Assembly: GCA_025267735.1 (NCBI GenBank)
Contig: CM046294.1
Span: 42,693,570 to 42,757,569 of the forward strand
DNA from: Mactra quadrangularis
Taxonomy: Eukaryota > Mollusca > Bivalvia > Venerida > Mactridae
Direction: 5' to 3'
Length of the DNA stretch: 64,000 nucleotides
A model generated the notes under the pieces. The model was not told the DNA's origin. It ran no database searches and saw nothing but the letters and a program-made list of their open reading frames with translations. A program made the translations under genes and the position numbers. This document shows, in pieces, positions 12,205-25,100 of this stretch. Numbering within the stretch: the stretch's first letter is position 1; the number at the start of each line of letters is the position of its first letter.

Positions 12205-13690
12205 TATGAGGCAAAAATTTTCGAAATATAACCATCTTTATCTAAATGGGGTTTAGAGGTGAACATCGATAAAACCAAAATACTTGTATTTAGAAACAAA
12301 GGACCGATTAAACGTAATGAAACCTGGAAGTATGGTGAAAATACTTTGGAAATAGTGGACGATTTTAACTATTTAGTGGTTGTTTTTAATTATACAGGCT
12401 CTTTCGTTTTAAATAATCAATATATACATGGAAAAGCTATCAAAGCATTAAATGTTCTTATAAATAATATGTCTTAGTATGATATCCAGCCAAAAATAGC
12501 TCTACAACTATATGATGCATTTGTCGGGTCTATACTAAGCTATGGAAGCCCTGTATGGGGATTCACAAAATCTAAAGACTTAGAGCCGATACATCTTCGT
12601 TTTTGCAAGTATGTTCTCGGGGTACGTCAAAATGCTTGTAACGCTGCGGTGTATGGGAAGCTTGGGCGATACCCAATGTGCATTCATAGATATATACAAA
12701 TATTAAAATACTGGTTTAAGGTTAAAGACTCGAGTAATATTATTCTTAACTCTATGTATAAATTATCAAAGGATCGTTGTGACAACGGCTACAAGTCCTG
12801 GGCTCTAAATGTAAAAAAAATACTAGATGAGTTTGGATTTTCAGATGTATGGACATCTCCGTCATCATACAATGAAAAAAGTTTATAGGTGAATTTAAAC
12901 AAAGAGTTTATGACTGTTTCTTGCAGAAATGGCGATCTGATGTGAATAATAGTCAAATTTTGAGCACCGTTTACTCTCATCTCCATGAAAATTTTGGTAT
13001 GGCGAACTACCTTTCAATTTTGAATAACCATTTTTATAGATCAAATTTAGCTAGAATACGTATATCGCTCATCATTTAAGAGTACATACTGGTAGATATG
13101 GGCAAAACCGAATTCCAAGAAATGAACGGTCGTGCTTTTTATGTGGTTCTTCGGAAGTCGAAGACGAGTACCATTTTATTTTAATTTGCACTAAATTTGC
13201 TGATATACGAAAAAAATATCGATTTATATTACTTTAAAAAGCCAAGCATGTTTAAACTCATCACTTTATTGAACCAAAATGACAAAGTTATACTCTCAAA
13301 TCTCTGTATTTTTTTTAAAATTTGCACTTCTAAGAAGAAATAGTTTGATAGGCACTATTACTTAATAAATCCATTGTTGTTGTTTGTATAATAATGAGAT
13401 CTACTTTTGTATGTGTTTTTTGTTCTTTTAATGAAGTACTTGTTTATAAGAATGATGTCATTCCTCCAAAACATTTCCTACAAAACATTTGATCCAAACT
13501 TTCTCATTACTATATTATGTATGTAATTTTGATCATGTATTAACACATTTTGATCGTCATCATGTGAACTAACTCATTTTATGTAATTACTTATATACAT
13601 TTGTATATACATAATATGACATTGTAATTGTACATGACAAGATGTCAAAATGACATAAGTTGAATAAAAATATTCTATTCTATATTCTAT
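12205..13690 (+). mobile_element. 5'-truncated, decayed non-LTR retrotransposon (LINE), RT C-terminal part
   Basis: Frames at 12259-12888 read as the C-terminal part of a LINE reverse transcriptase: VNIDKTKILVFRNKG, then FNYLVVVFNYTGSF, AFVGSILSYGSPVWGF and HLRFCKYVLGVRQNA. A stop interrupts at 12475. Past 12890 the frame breaks repeatedly, but a zinc-knuckle-like stretch (CFLCGSSEVEDEYHFIL) is visible near 13133-13190. The end is an ATTCT-rich tail at about 13666-13690, typical of a LINE 3' end. It is non-functional; the clade is not assigned. Confidence 0.85.
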
Positions 13691-14220
13691 CTTCAATACT
13701 AATTAAGATATTTTTATTGTGTATGCTTTTTAATATGAACTACATTGACATATATTAAGGGATGTATTTCTAGGTATTTTTTTGTTATGTCCCATTAATG
13801 TATGTAAAATATTAGTAATGTAATTACAGTTTATATCTGTTTCCCTTGAAAAACCAAGCGCTGTCTTCATTGCAATCGTGTTTTAACATACGCCTTACCA
13901 TAAACAAAGCACTCAAAAAGTTGAACACCAAGTCCTTGGAAAACTTGCTCTTATTCAGTCATATTAAAACTCTAAGTACCTCATTACTGAGAGCTGTCAT
14001 AAAATAACATGTTTCAATATGAACAGGAAATCCTGGTTACAAAAAGATAATTTAATCCTTTAATGACCCTTCACTCCAAATATTTAATATAATGACTTGA
14101 TACATGATAAGTAGGCACATAATACATAAGAAAATGTTTTGATTTATAATCCTGCTTGGTTTCAGGCTGTACAAATTTCTATTTTTAAACTGGGTTAATT
14201 GTTCATACAATTTGAATTAT
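13691..14220. other. No gene seen
   Basis: AT-rich spacer between LINE remnant and SINE; no supportable feature. Confidence 0.5.
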
Positions 14221-14460
14221 ATGACAGCGTCCAGCACCCCTAAACTATCTTTTCTGGACCCTTGTCAATAACCACAACTAATCTGTCCTTCCGCAAGGCT
14301 CACTTTTTCCATAAGCCTTACTGATGAAGAAAAATTGACATTATTGTCTAATTTTCATGGAAGGTTATTACCTCCCCAGGTGGTATTCAAGCCCTTACCC
14401 ACTTCAGGACACTAGATTCGAAATTCAGACACACTACCAACTGCCCAAACCAGCCCAAGT
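14221..14460 (-). mobile_element. tRNA-derived SINE
   Basis: The body (ATTGTCTAATTTTCATGGAA, ACCTCCCCAGGTG) recurs at 30239-30404. A tRNA-like head on the minus strand (14405-14456) carries an A-box-like GGGCAGTTGGTAGTGTG and a B-box-like TTTCGAATCTA. Confidence 0.65.
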
Positions 14461-14990
14461 TATACAAACTTCATAGATAGGATTCTGTCAATGAAAAACA
14501 GCCTGTGTCATTTGTGGTGAAAAGAAAATAACAAGACATTGAATAAATTATTGTTTTATTTAAGTCACCAAATTTTACACATTCATGTACTTTATAATAA
14601 CTTCAAAATAATATTTTTTAACAGTACATTTACACGTTACATTAAGCTTTTTTTTATTTTCAATCAGGATTTGTTAAAACTTTGTGTATTTAAAAAATAG
14701 CCAAGTAGTTACTGTTTGATACTTTTAAAAATTTACTATACTTAAAGTCCTAGGCGTTGTCAAATGAACTTGACCATGGCCCCTTTTCTGCCCTGATATA
14801 TGTTGGTTTTATACATTTTGAATTATTTTTATTTTTGGCCACTTTAATCTTATATAGTTGATTTTTGGCTTTATATATAATAGTATAGTTGATTTTTGGC
14901 TTTATATATAATAGCCCATATTTTACTGTGTATGACCATTGAGTAAAAATAAATAAATAATAAGTCAATAAGTAATGACAGACAGGCCAG
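14461..14990. other. Probable REV1 3' flank, no gene
   Basis: This lies downstream of the REV1 stop beyond the minisatellite. Minus-strand AATAAA motifs near 14827-14837 and 14553-14560 are candidate poly(A) signals if the transcript runs through the array. A short duplication (ATATAGTTGATTTTTGGC) occurs near 14855-14905. Confidence 0.4.
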
Positions 14991-16100
14991 CCGTCAAAAA
15001 GTAATAGAAACCAGTCTACTACTCTGTCATAAAGTAATAAAAACCAGTCTACTTCTCTGTCATAAAGTAATAGAAACCAGTCTACTACTCTGTCATAAAG
15101 TAATAAAAAACCAGTTTACTACTCTGTCATAAAGTAATAAAAAACCAGTCTACCACTCTGTCATAAAGTAATAGAAACCAGTCTACCACTCTGTCATAAA
15201 GTAATAGAAACCAGTCTACTACTCTGTCATAAAGTAATAGAAACCAGTCTACTACTCTGTCATCAAGTAATAGAAACCAGTCTACTACTCTGTCATAAAG
15301 TAATAGAAACCAGTCTACTACTCTGTCATAAAGTAATAGAAACCAGTCTACTACTCTGTCATAAAGTAATAGAAACCAGTCTACTACTCTGTCATAAAGT
15401 AATAGAAACCAGTCTACTACTCTGTCATAAAGTAATAGAAACCAGTCTACTACTCTGTCATAAAGTAATAGAAACCAGTCTACTACTCAGTCATAAAGTA
15501 ATAGAAACCAGTCTACAACTCTGTCATAAAGTTTAGAAACCAGTCTAATTCTCTGTCATAAAGTAATAGAAACCAGTCTACTACTTTGTCATAAAGTAAT
15601 AGAAACCAGTCTACCACTCTGTCATAAAGTAATAGAAACCAGTCTACTACTCTGTCATAAAGTAATAGAAACCAGTCTACCACTCTGTCAAAAAGTAATA
15701 GAAACCAGTCTACTACTCTGTCATAAAGTAATAGAAACCAGTCTACTACTCTGTCATAAAGTAATAGAAACCAGTCTACTACTCTGTCATAAAGTAATAG
15801 AAACCAGTCTACTACTCTGTCATAAAGTAATAGAAACAAGTCTACTACTCTGTCATAGTCTACTACTCAGTCATAAAGTAATAGAAACCAGTCTACAACT
15901 CTGTCATAAAGTAATAGAAACAAGTCTACTACTCTGTCATAAAGTAATAGAAACCAGTCTACTACTCTGTCATAAAGTAATAGAAACCAGTCTACTACTC
16001 TGTCATAAAGTAATAGAAACCAGTCTACTACTCTGTCATAAAGTAATAGAAACCAGTCTACCACTCTGTCATAAAGTAATAGAAACCAGTCTACTACCAT
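14991..16100. repeat. 33-bp minisatellite, about 33 units, overlapping the REV1 stop codon
   Basis: The unit on the plus strand is AAAGTAATAGAAACCAGTCT followed by ACTACTCTGTCAT. Units differ by one or two bases, with one disruption near 15840-15866. Because 33 is a multiple of three, long open frames appear on the minus strand (repeat LLYDRVVDWFL), but they are artefacts. In the REV1 frame each unit reads SRLVSITL-stop, the gene's own C-terminal residues, and the REV1 stop codon is in the gene-proximal unit. Confidence 0.97.
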
Positions 16101-16186
16101 ACATATTATATACAACAGTTTGTATTGAAGTATAAATTCTCTTTAGTGAAAACAACCAGTCTGCACTGTTCAACATGTTAATACTC
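16069..16186 (-). CDS. REV1: REV1 exon 19 (last exon, stop in minisatellite)
   Basis: Encodes SINMLNSADWLFSLKRIYTS, IQTVVYNMYG and SRLVSITL-stop, aligning with the family end VQxVLQQTYGSTLKVT. The acceptor is TTTTCAG. The final 8 codons and TGA are the first unit of the 33-bp minisatellite. Confidence 0.93.
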
Positions 16187-19100
16187 CTGAAAATAAAAGA
16201 TAAAATAGCTTATAATTCAATACACATGTATATGCATCTCTGTTTTAATATTGTAATAACATTGTACCATGTTTTACCAGAGGTTAACATGGACAATTAG
16301 ATTTATTCAAATGTGTAACCTATTTAAATAAGCAGAAGTTATAATAGACTGTATCCGGAATTCAAATTTATGTGTTTTTCCATCAGTGCACAACCAGTAC
16401 AAATAAAGTTTTCTACACATTATTGCTAAATAGCAAGAACTATGGTTTAAATCTTATTGTTCTTTGTACACATGTTTTCATTGTAACAGTGAAAGTTTGT
16501 TCATACCAGAGGGGAAAACCCAAATATTTGAATTCCGGATATAGTCTATTGTAATAATTCATATTCATCATTGACAAGAAATGTAATGTGTAAACCACAT
16601 TAATGCCGGGTTTTCATCAAGATCTGACCATTAAGTGACAGAGACATCCAACATACTAAAATCTTTAACGCAAAAATTACTAAGAAAAATAATCTAAAAT
16701 AAAGCAAGGAAGAGTTGTGGTTACTTTCTAATTCTGTTCATTACATGGTATGTTATCATTGTATGAAGTTTAATAAAGATCTGACAATAAATAGCAGAAA
16801 TATATGGTAAAGAAAAAACTTTAACGCAATTGTTAACGACAACGGATGCCCGCCGGCTTTCGGCAAACTATAAGCCGATTTTTTTCATTGAGAAATCCGG
16901 CTTAAAATTGAATACAAACATGCTTCACTCTCAAGTCTTTTTTCTGATCTGCCAGCAGGGATGGGGCCAATTAATTGCTAGAACAATTAATTGTCAATTA
17001 ATTACTGTGTGAAAAACAATGGTAATTGTAATTAATTATTTTATCAAAAAATGGAAAACAATGGTAATTATAATTAATTACTTAGGAAATTTAGGCAATA
17101 ATTAATTTATTTCAATTATTTTTCAATAACTTCATGATACATTTCCATATGTTTCATTAAATGGGACTTAGTTTCCAAACTGGCCCCCTCTTTTCTGTTT
17201 TTCACATCTTTCACACCTGTTGAATGGGTTCTTTACTGTCAATAACAATAGTATTTGTAACATGAAATCTATTGCTAATTGATTGATAACCCTGCATGGT
17301 GTTATAGGAAAAGATTAAATTGTCTGACTGGTCACTGACAGTTGAGCATTGAGGTAATCATCTTGAATACACTTGAGTCATTATCACCTTATGACTAAGG
17401 TTATGAGACCATTCCGAGTGTGACCTTTATTATTTGAATATTTGAAACCCACAAATATAAGCATGCGCTCTTGTTTGTGGGATAAAAATGTAACTGTAAA
17501 CCTTTGTTAAATATGCTAATAAGTTAGGTCATGGAAAGGTCCATCCACTAATCAAGCACTACTGAATTCACTAACCATTTACAAGTGATTTTATAACTAA
17601 GAATTATAGGAAAAATATCTTCTATTTAGTGTTTTAAAGGAAACGACAATAATTAATACATGTCAGTAACTTGGATTTCATTTTTTGACTAAATATGTCA
17701 TTGAAATAATTAATTAATAATTAATTGTTTATGTAAATAATGGTAATTGTAATTAATTATTGTCCTTACTCCGGGTAATTAACAATTAATTATAATTACT
17801 GAGGTTGAGAATAATGGTAATTATAATTGATTACTTTGCAAGTAATTGACCCCATCCCTGTCTGCAGTACTGAGCTAGTAAGAAAAAAAGTTTCAACAAA
17901 AATGTATGTTTTAGATGTGATAAGAACACAAGGATCTGGCTATTCAATAATAACCAGACCAATGTCCTAATCTCGTGGCCACACCCAGGATCAGTATAAA
18001 CAAACTCAGATTCATAATTCAGTGAAAGAATATTACCTTAACATAAATTTGAAGATTAAATCAACTTGTTCCAAGTTTTTATCTAATACAAGACTCTCCA
18101 GATAGTTTATTAAAACTTCTTCATCTTCTTGCTGGGGATCTGCAATTATGTAAACAGATTTCATGTATGAAGCGACAGCGGAGAAATCAATTTGGGAAGT
18201 GCTGAATACTGACCGAGGTCTAACCATTCGCGATTTGGCAGATAAGCTTGAAATGGGTTACGGCACAATCAAGCACATTTTTACCGGCAACCTACACATA
18301 TCAAATGTAAATTGATTTTCAACTCTATTTGCCGTTATTTGACATTGAGTACTGTGCTGTGTGTGTGACGATGCCATTAATGCTACGAAGACGTCGTTGA
18401 CGCGCGCCAGTTCACTGATAGTGATAGTTTTCTAATAATCATTACTTTTTACTGAGACAGTACTTTTTTCTGATACTTTGTAAGAATATGCAGGAAATAT
18501 TCTTATTTATGTTGATGAACTTTGTTTTCTGATTGTACCTAACAAACGTTAACTGTAGCAAAAGTCCACGTTATTTTGGATCATCCCTCGTAGACTGCTG
18601 TCATAGGATCTCCCGACATTGCACTAGGGTAACATTAGGATGACCTTTGTGTCAATCAATCAAGGCAGAATTTTTATCTAGATGAAACAATATTATAAGT
18701 ATTTGAATTTATATTTTAGATCAGGTTTTTGACAATACATGTAACAAGCATAATTTCCTGATCTTGGGACTTACCCTCACCAGAGACAAGTGTCACACGT
18801 TGGCTAATAGCTATTTTATGTTGGGTAATAGCTATTTTATGTTGGGTAATAGCTATTTTATGTCAGCTAATAGCTATTTTATGTTGGGTAATAGCTATTT
18901 TATGTTGGGTAATAGCTATTTTATGTCAGCTAATAGCTATTTTATGTTGGGTAATAGCCCTTTTATGTCAGCTAATAGCTATTTTATGTTGGGAAATAGC
19001 TATTTTATGTTGGCTAATAGCTATTTTATGTTGGCTAATAGCTATTTTATGTTGGCTCATAGCTCTTTTATGTCAGCTAATAGCTATTTTATGTTGGGTA

Positions 19101-22100
19101 ATAGCCCTTTAATGTCAGCTAATAGCTATTTTATGTCGGCTATATGCTATTTTATGTTGGCTAATAGCTATTTTTTGTTGTCTAATAGCTATTTCATGTT
19201 GGCTATATGCTATTTTATGTTGGCTAATAGCTATTTTTGTTGTCTAATAGCTATTTTATGTTGGCTAATAGATACTTTATGTTGGCTAATAGCTATTTTA
19301 TGTTGGCTAATAGCTATTTTATGTTGATTAATAGCTATTTTATGTTGGCCAATAGCTATTTTATGTTGGCTAATAGCTATTTTATGTTGGCTTATAGCTA
19401 TTTTATGTTGGGTAATAGCTATTTTATGTCAGCTAATAGCTATTTTATGTTGGGTAATAGCTATTTTATGTTGGGTAATAGCTATTTTATGTCAGCTAAT
19501 AGCTATTTTATGTTGGGAAATAGCTATTTTATGTTGGCTAATAGCTATTTTATGTTGGCTAATAGCTATTTTATGTTGGCTAATAGCTCTTTTTTGTCAG
19601 CTAATAGCTACTTTATGTTGGGTAATAGCCCTTTTATGTCAGCTAATAGCTATTTTATGTCGGCTATATGCTATTTTATGTTGGCTAATAGCTATTTTTT
19701 GTTGTCTAATAGCTATTTTATGTTGGCTATATGCTATTTTATGTTGGCTAATAGCTATTTTTTGTTGTCTAATAGCTATTTTATGTTGGTTAATAGATAT
19801 TTTATGTTGGCCAATAGCTATTTTATGTTGGCTAATAGCTATTTTATGTTGATTAATAGCTATTTTATGTTGGCTATATGCTATTTTATGTTGGCTAATA
19901 GCTATTTTTTGTTGTCTAATAGCTATTTTATGTTGGCTATATGCTATTTTATGTTGGCTAATAGCTATTTTTTGTTGTCTAATAGCTATTTTATGTTGGT
20001 TAATAGATATTTTATGTTGGCCAATAGCTATTTTATGTTGGCTAATAGCTATTTTATGTTGATTAATAGCTATTTTATGTTGGTTAATAGATATTTTATG
20101 TTGGCTAATAGCTATTTTTTGTTGTCTAATAGCTATTTTATGTTGATTAATAGCTATTTTATGTTGGCCAATAGCTATTTTATGTTGGCTAATAGCTATT
20201 TTATGTTGGCTATATGCTATTTTATGTTGGCTAATAGCTATTTTTTGTTGTCTAATAGCTATTTTATGTTGGTTAATAGATATTTTATGTTGGCTAATAG
20301 CTATTTTATGTTGATTAATAGCTATTTTATGTTGGCCAATAGCTATTTTATGTTGGCTAATAGCTATTTTATGTTGGCTAATAGCTATTTTATGTTGGCT
20401 AATAGCTATTTTATATTGGCTAATAGCTATTTTATGTTGATTTATAGCTATTTTATGTTGGCTAATAGCTATTTTATGTTGGCTAATAGCTATTCATAGC
20501 TAATGTTAACTGTTGTATATAATACCGACTATAAATAAAAGTTTGTACAAGGCCAAAACACCATTTTTAGGGAAGGGGCCTCAGCCCTTTTTGGGGGGAA
20601 AATAGCACGGTTTTCACTTCATTGGGGAAAATGGGCCCACTTCATTGCCAGTAAAATAGGAATAGATGTATTAAATCACAGGTGTTACAAAATTAGATAT
20701 TAAATCATGTAAATTATGTGGTAAAAGAAACAACATAGACTGCATTGTGAAGAAATCTTCATATTTTTCCCTTTCTATATCACAAATTATGGTTCAACAT
20801 TCCTTGGGAATTGTTATGGGACTTTATGGGAAGTTTGGAGGATCAAACTGGGGGGGGGGAAGTGTTTGTTTTGATTGGGGAAGCAGCCTGTATTCGGCTT
20901 CTGCATAGAAGAGTGTTTTGGCCCTGTTGTATCTTGTATACATAATACAGAGTAAGATGGGAAATTGACCATTTGAAATATATCATGGCAGAACTCCACG
21001 TAGATTTCCAGGTGCTGTCCAGAAATTTAAACCTACAATTCCTACATTCAAAATCAGAGTAGCTACTCACTGATCTAACTGGGCAAGTAACAGAGATTTG
21101 AAGTCAGTGGTTATAGTTTCTCTACCATATAGATGGTTATTGTTCAAATTTATTCAACTATCAGAGGCACATTCACTAACTGCTGATTTAAATACTTTTT
21201 ATCATTAATGAGTACTGAAACACAGCAGTAAATATTTACATCAGCAGGGTTAATGTATGTATGCACCACTTACAGCTGATAAAACTGAACAATACTTGGA
21301 AATAAGTTTTAAGCAAATGGGAATCTTACACGGTGTGGATGATATCCACTCCCTAATCAACAATTTAACATCTTTTAACTTAACTGCCCCACATAAACTA
21401 ACACTGTTTCTGAGGTCAAGGTCATCTGTAGAATTATTATCACAATGAGGCTGATATTGAATTATCTCCCTTTCTGAACTTGTCTGAACTTCATGTTGAG
21501 TTCTCTCCCTTGTTGAATGGGTATTTTGAGTTACCTCCCTTTGTGTAGTAGGGTGAAGACTCCTATTTATGCTTTTGTCAGCTGACGCTGTTCTTGCATT
21601 AATATTTGTTTCAGAATTTGTACACAAGTCAATGATTATATCTTCATTCATATTGGAATTTTCTTGAGCAGACGACACTTGAGGATTATGGGAAGGTTTT
21701 GATGTGTTTGATTTCTCAACTTGCTGAAATCATAAGGAATATCATTAATTAATACATGTTTACTTTTAGGATACACATATTTTTCTCTCATGAAAATAAT
21801 AAAACAAATGATCAAAAAATAAACTTTATCAATTCAGGGACTAAAGTCACTTATTCCGAGTGACATCAAGTTGTGCATTATATGATAATTACCAACTTTT
21901 TCCAAAACAAATCATTTAGACCCTTTGGCTTTTAATAATAATCTCCAAATTAAGATCAAGTGGTAACCTGAGATCAATAATAAACATTTGTAAATTTCCA
22001 TATGGCCACCAGAAAGCACTGCAGCAACTACAGAGCAGAGAAGGAAGCACTACCAAAAGCAGTCTCCATCATTATAGACTCGTCAGAAGCTGTCTCTACA

Positions 22101-25100
22101 GTGGTCTTTCTTACCGATGCACGTTCAGTCCTGGAAGCCCTGACAAACAACAAATCCCTAGACCTAGCCAGAGCAATGAATGATCTCAGCACCACTTGCA
22201 ACGTTACCTTACAGTGGATACCAGCACACTGTGGAATATTGGGCAAGAAGCTGACCACTTGGCTAAACTAGGAGCCCAATCAGAGCAACCAGATGTCCAG
22301 GACTTGTATAAGGAGAAAGTCACCATCATCAAAGCACTCACAAAGCCAAGACAAGACCCTGATGCATATCACTTTTTGAACCGGCCAGAGCAAGTGATAA
22401 TGGTCAGACTACGCTCAGGACATAACAGACTGAATGCACACATGTACAGAAAGTACCGACTCGTACAATCCTCTACAAGTGACCGTGCGGAGAAGAAGAT
22501 CAAACTGCAGAGCATGTCCTCCAAAGATGTAAGGGACACGACTAGGAGCGAGCACCGACGTAGCCTCAGGAAACAACCCTCCAACAGAAGTTATACGGCG
22601 ATGTTGAGGACCTGAGACGGACCACATCCTTCATCGTAGATACTAGCGTAATTGTGTAAATGCGAACGCCAGTAAGTAAGTAAGTAACATTTGTAAACAT
22701 CTAAAGTGGTCATTTAGAATTTTAGCTGCAAAAAAATAATAAATCACAATCAAAAATAGTATTACCAATGGTGGTTTGTTAGTTTGATCTTTAAACAAAA
22801 TTTTCTTTAGACTTGCTTTTTTCTTTCCTCTTGCACTGGGTCGCCCTCTTGGAACTTTAAAATTTGGACTGTGTTTCCCTGGTGACCTAGAATTAAAATA
22901 CAGATAAGATATTAAAATCATGTATATAAATAAAAATAATTATAAAATCATCAAAGGGAATTAACTCTAGATTAAAGATTGAACTTTTTAGAGTTTACCT
23001 CCCCTTTTAATAAATATTTTTAATATTAAGTATGGGCACGTTCCGCAAGGCAATCTCTAGCTAGCGATTCGTCTCCTGGTACCCTCGATTTGGTGTCACA
23101 TAGTATATACCTTTGGTGCAAGAAAGGTACCAGAGGACGAATTGCTATCTAGCGATTTCCTTGCGGAACGTGCCCTATGTCAGATACATAAAAGATGGAC
23201 ATGTTACCTGACCATCATTCCTGGATTACATCTCTGCAATGGAGTCCATTACTTACACATATAAGAAGTGATGATAAATAGAACAGTCAAGTAACTGGAC
23301 TATTTTGCCATGAGCAACTACATTTTTCAGATAGGATGAGCCATAGTCAGTAGCAAAGGATCCTTAAATTCAACAGCTAGCAATCAGATTAGGTCAATTT
23401 AGTCAGTATAAGCCAGACAGGAGAACACTGAGATGAATTAAGTTGCAAATTTAATTTTTCAAATAGAAAGAAATAATTGTGAAAGTTTATTAAATCATAC
23501 CTTTTATTTTTGCCAGGTGATTTTGAAGGTGATTTTGCTTGTTTCAACTGAAGAGTATTACCTCCCCTTATATTTGCTCTTCTTTCAGAGTCTTGTTTAG
23601 CATATGCTTGTCTCAATTCTGCTTGTAATGATTCTGGTAAAGCTTCCAGACAACTTGGATCAATCTGAAAGTGAAAGAAGCCATGGCAAAGTGGTTAGCA
23701 AGTCTGACTTAGAATCCTGAGATTGCTGTTTCGAAGCTGGTTGCGGTGTATACATGAGTTGTCGGCCTTGTGGTAAGGTAAGTTAGTATTAGTAATAGAA
23801 AAGTGTCCAGGAAACCTACAGAAGAAAGAGCTGGCCGTCTTATATATGACCTAAATATGAGTTGAATACAATGTAAAAAAAGAATGTAAAAGGCATAATA
23901 ATTAATATACTTTAAGTAAGACATCAGTCGATACAGCCCTTTTATCAAGACTAACAATGTCAATGGACTGACAAATAAGTAAGCATTGATATGGTACAAC
24001 TAACATTTTAAACAACTCTAATGAAACAGAACATTGTAATAATGAAATTTACCTAGAATTTGTCAAGGTTTGTTTTATTTCAATGCATTTCAAAGTGGAG
24101 AAAGATGGAAACCAAATGTTCATTTACAAATAATACTTCAGATCTGAATTAGGGAAAAAGAATTTGTTGAAATGAAAGATGAAATTAAAAATAAATTTTC
24201 CGTAGATGAGGTGAAATATTGGGACATGAAAATCAGGGACACCAACCCCTTATTTCAACAATTCCATAAAAGGTAAAAAATCTGACTACCTGAGAGGGAG
24301 AAGGCAAGGCAACAATGGCTTCATCCTGCTTATTATCTCCCTTGTTTTCTGTTCCAACATTAGAGTAATCTCCCCTGTTTGATTGACAGGAGTTGCTCTC
24401 CTTTTTTGCTTGATGGGAATTACCTCCCTTGTTTAGTTGGTTAGAGTTATTACTCTTGTTTTGTTGCCAATGAGAACAGCTTGGTTCATTAGAAGGTTGA
24501 CTAGTGATCACTACAGAATTAGATGTTGCTTTTTTCTTCCTTCTATTTTTCATTTCTTGTTCAATTTGTTTACGTATATCACTAGGTAGTTCTTTTAGTA
24601 CCTCAGGGTCAACCTGTAGAGAATAAAATTGTTTTTTTATATAAATAATAAGAGTCAGGAAAGTTTGATACAATGTCATAATCTTCAGTTAAATATTGAT
24701 CGGAATTCATTGAGTACAATTTTTTTTTAAATAATCCATAGGCGGATCCAGGATTTCTGGATAAAGGGGGTGGAGATTCAAGTTAGAGGGGGCGTAAAGA
24801 GAATAAGCTGAATATGGTGTTCCAAGGGGCCGTAAGGGCCTCGAATGGTCCAGGGCAAAACCCTGACCAGAGGACCAGGTGACCGGCGGCCCCGGAAATT
24901 CCTTAGTTTTGGTTATTTCTAAGGGATTCAGGCACATTTTCAGAGCCTCAACTATCCTTTGCCAGAGTATAAATTTTTTTGACTTATTTATGTATATTTC
25001 TTATTAATATCATATTTCATGATAGAAAAAAAACTTTGCTTGGGCAATTTTAGGGGGGGGGGGGCGTATGCCGGGTCCGCCCCCGCCAGGATCCGCCTTT

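Noticed and set aside
12789..12986. Minus-strand frame over the LINE remnant
   Set aside because: Shadow of the plus-strand reverse-transcriptase frame.
14991..16100. CRISPR-like appearance of regular repeats
   Set aside because: Repeats are contiguous with no unique spacers, and the genome is eukaryotic.
15513..16115. Minus-strand open frames of LLYDRVVDWFL repeats
   Set aside because: A 33-bp minisatellite keeps any stop-free frame open. The REV1 frame through the same units has a stop in each unit.
18764..20499. Long plus-strand open frames of ANSYFML repeats (187 and 420 codons)
   Set aside because: They are produced by a 21-bp period. They are inside a REV1 intron, start in the array and lack non-repeat coding sequence.
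22028..22627. Minus-strand frames over the RNase H fragment
   Set aside because: Shadows of the plus-strand LINE frames with motifs QWIPAHCG and RLRSGHNRLN.
23675..23745. tRNA-like segment (TGGCAAAGTGGTTAGCAAG)
   Set aside because: It resembles an A-box with a weak B-box; too degenerate to call.
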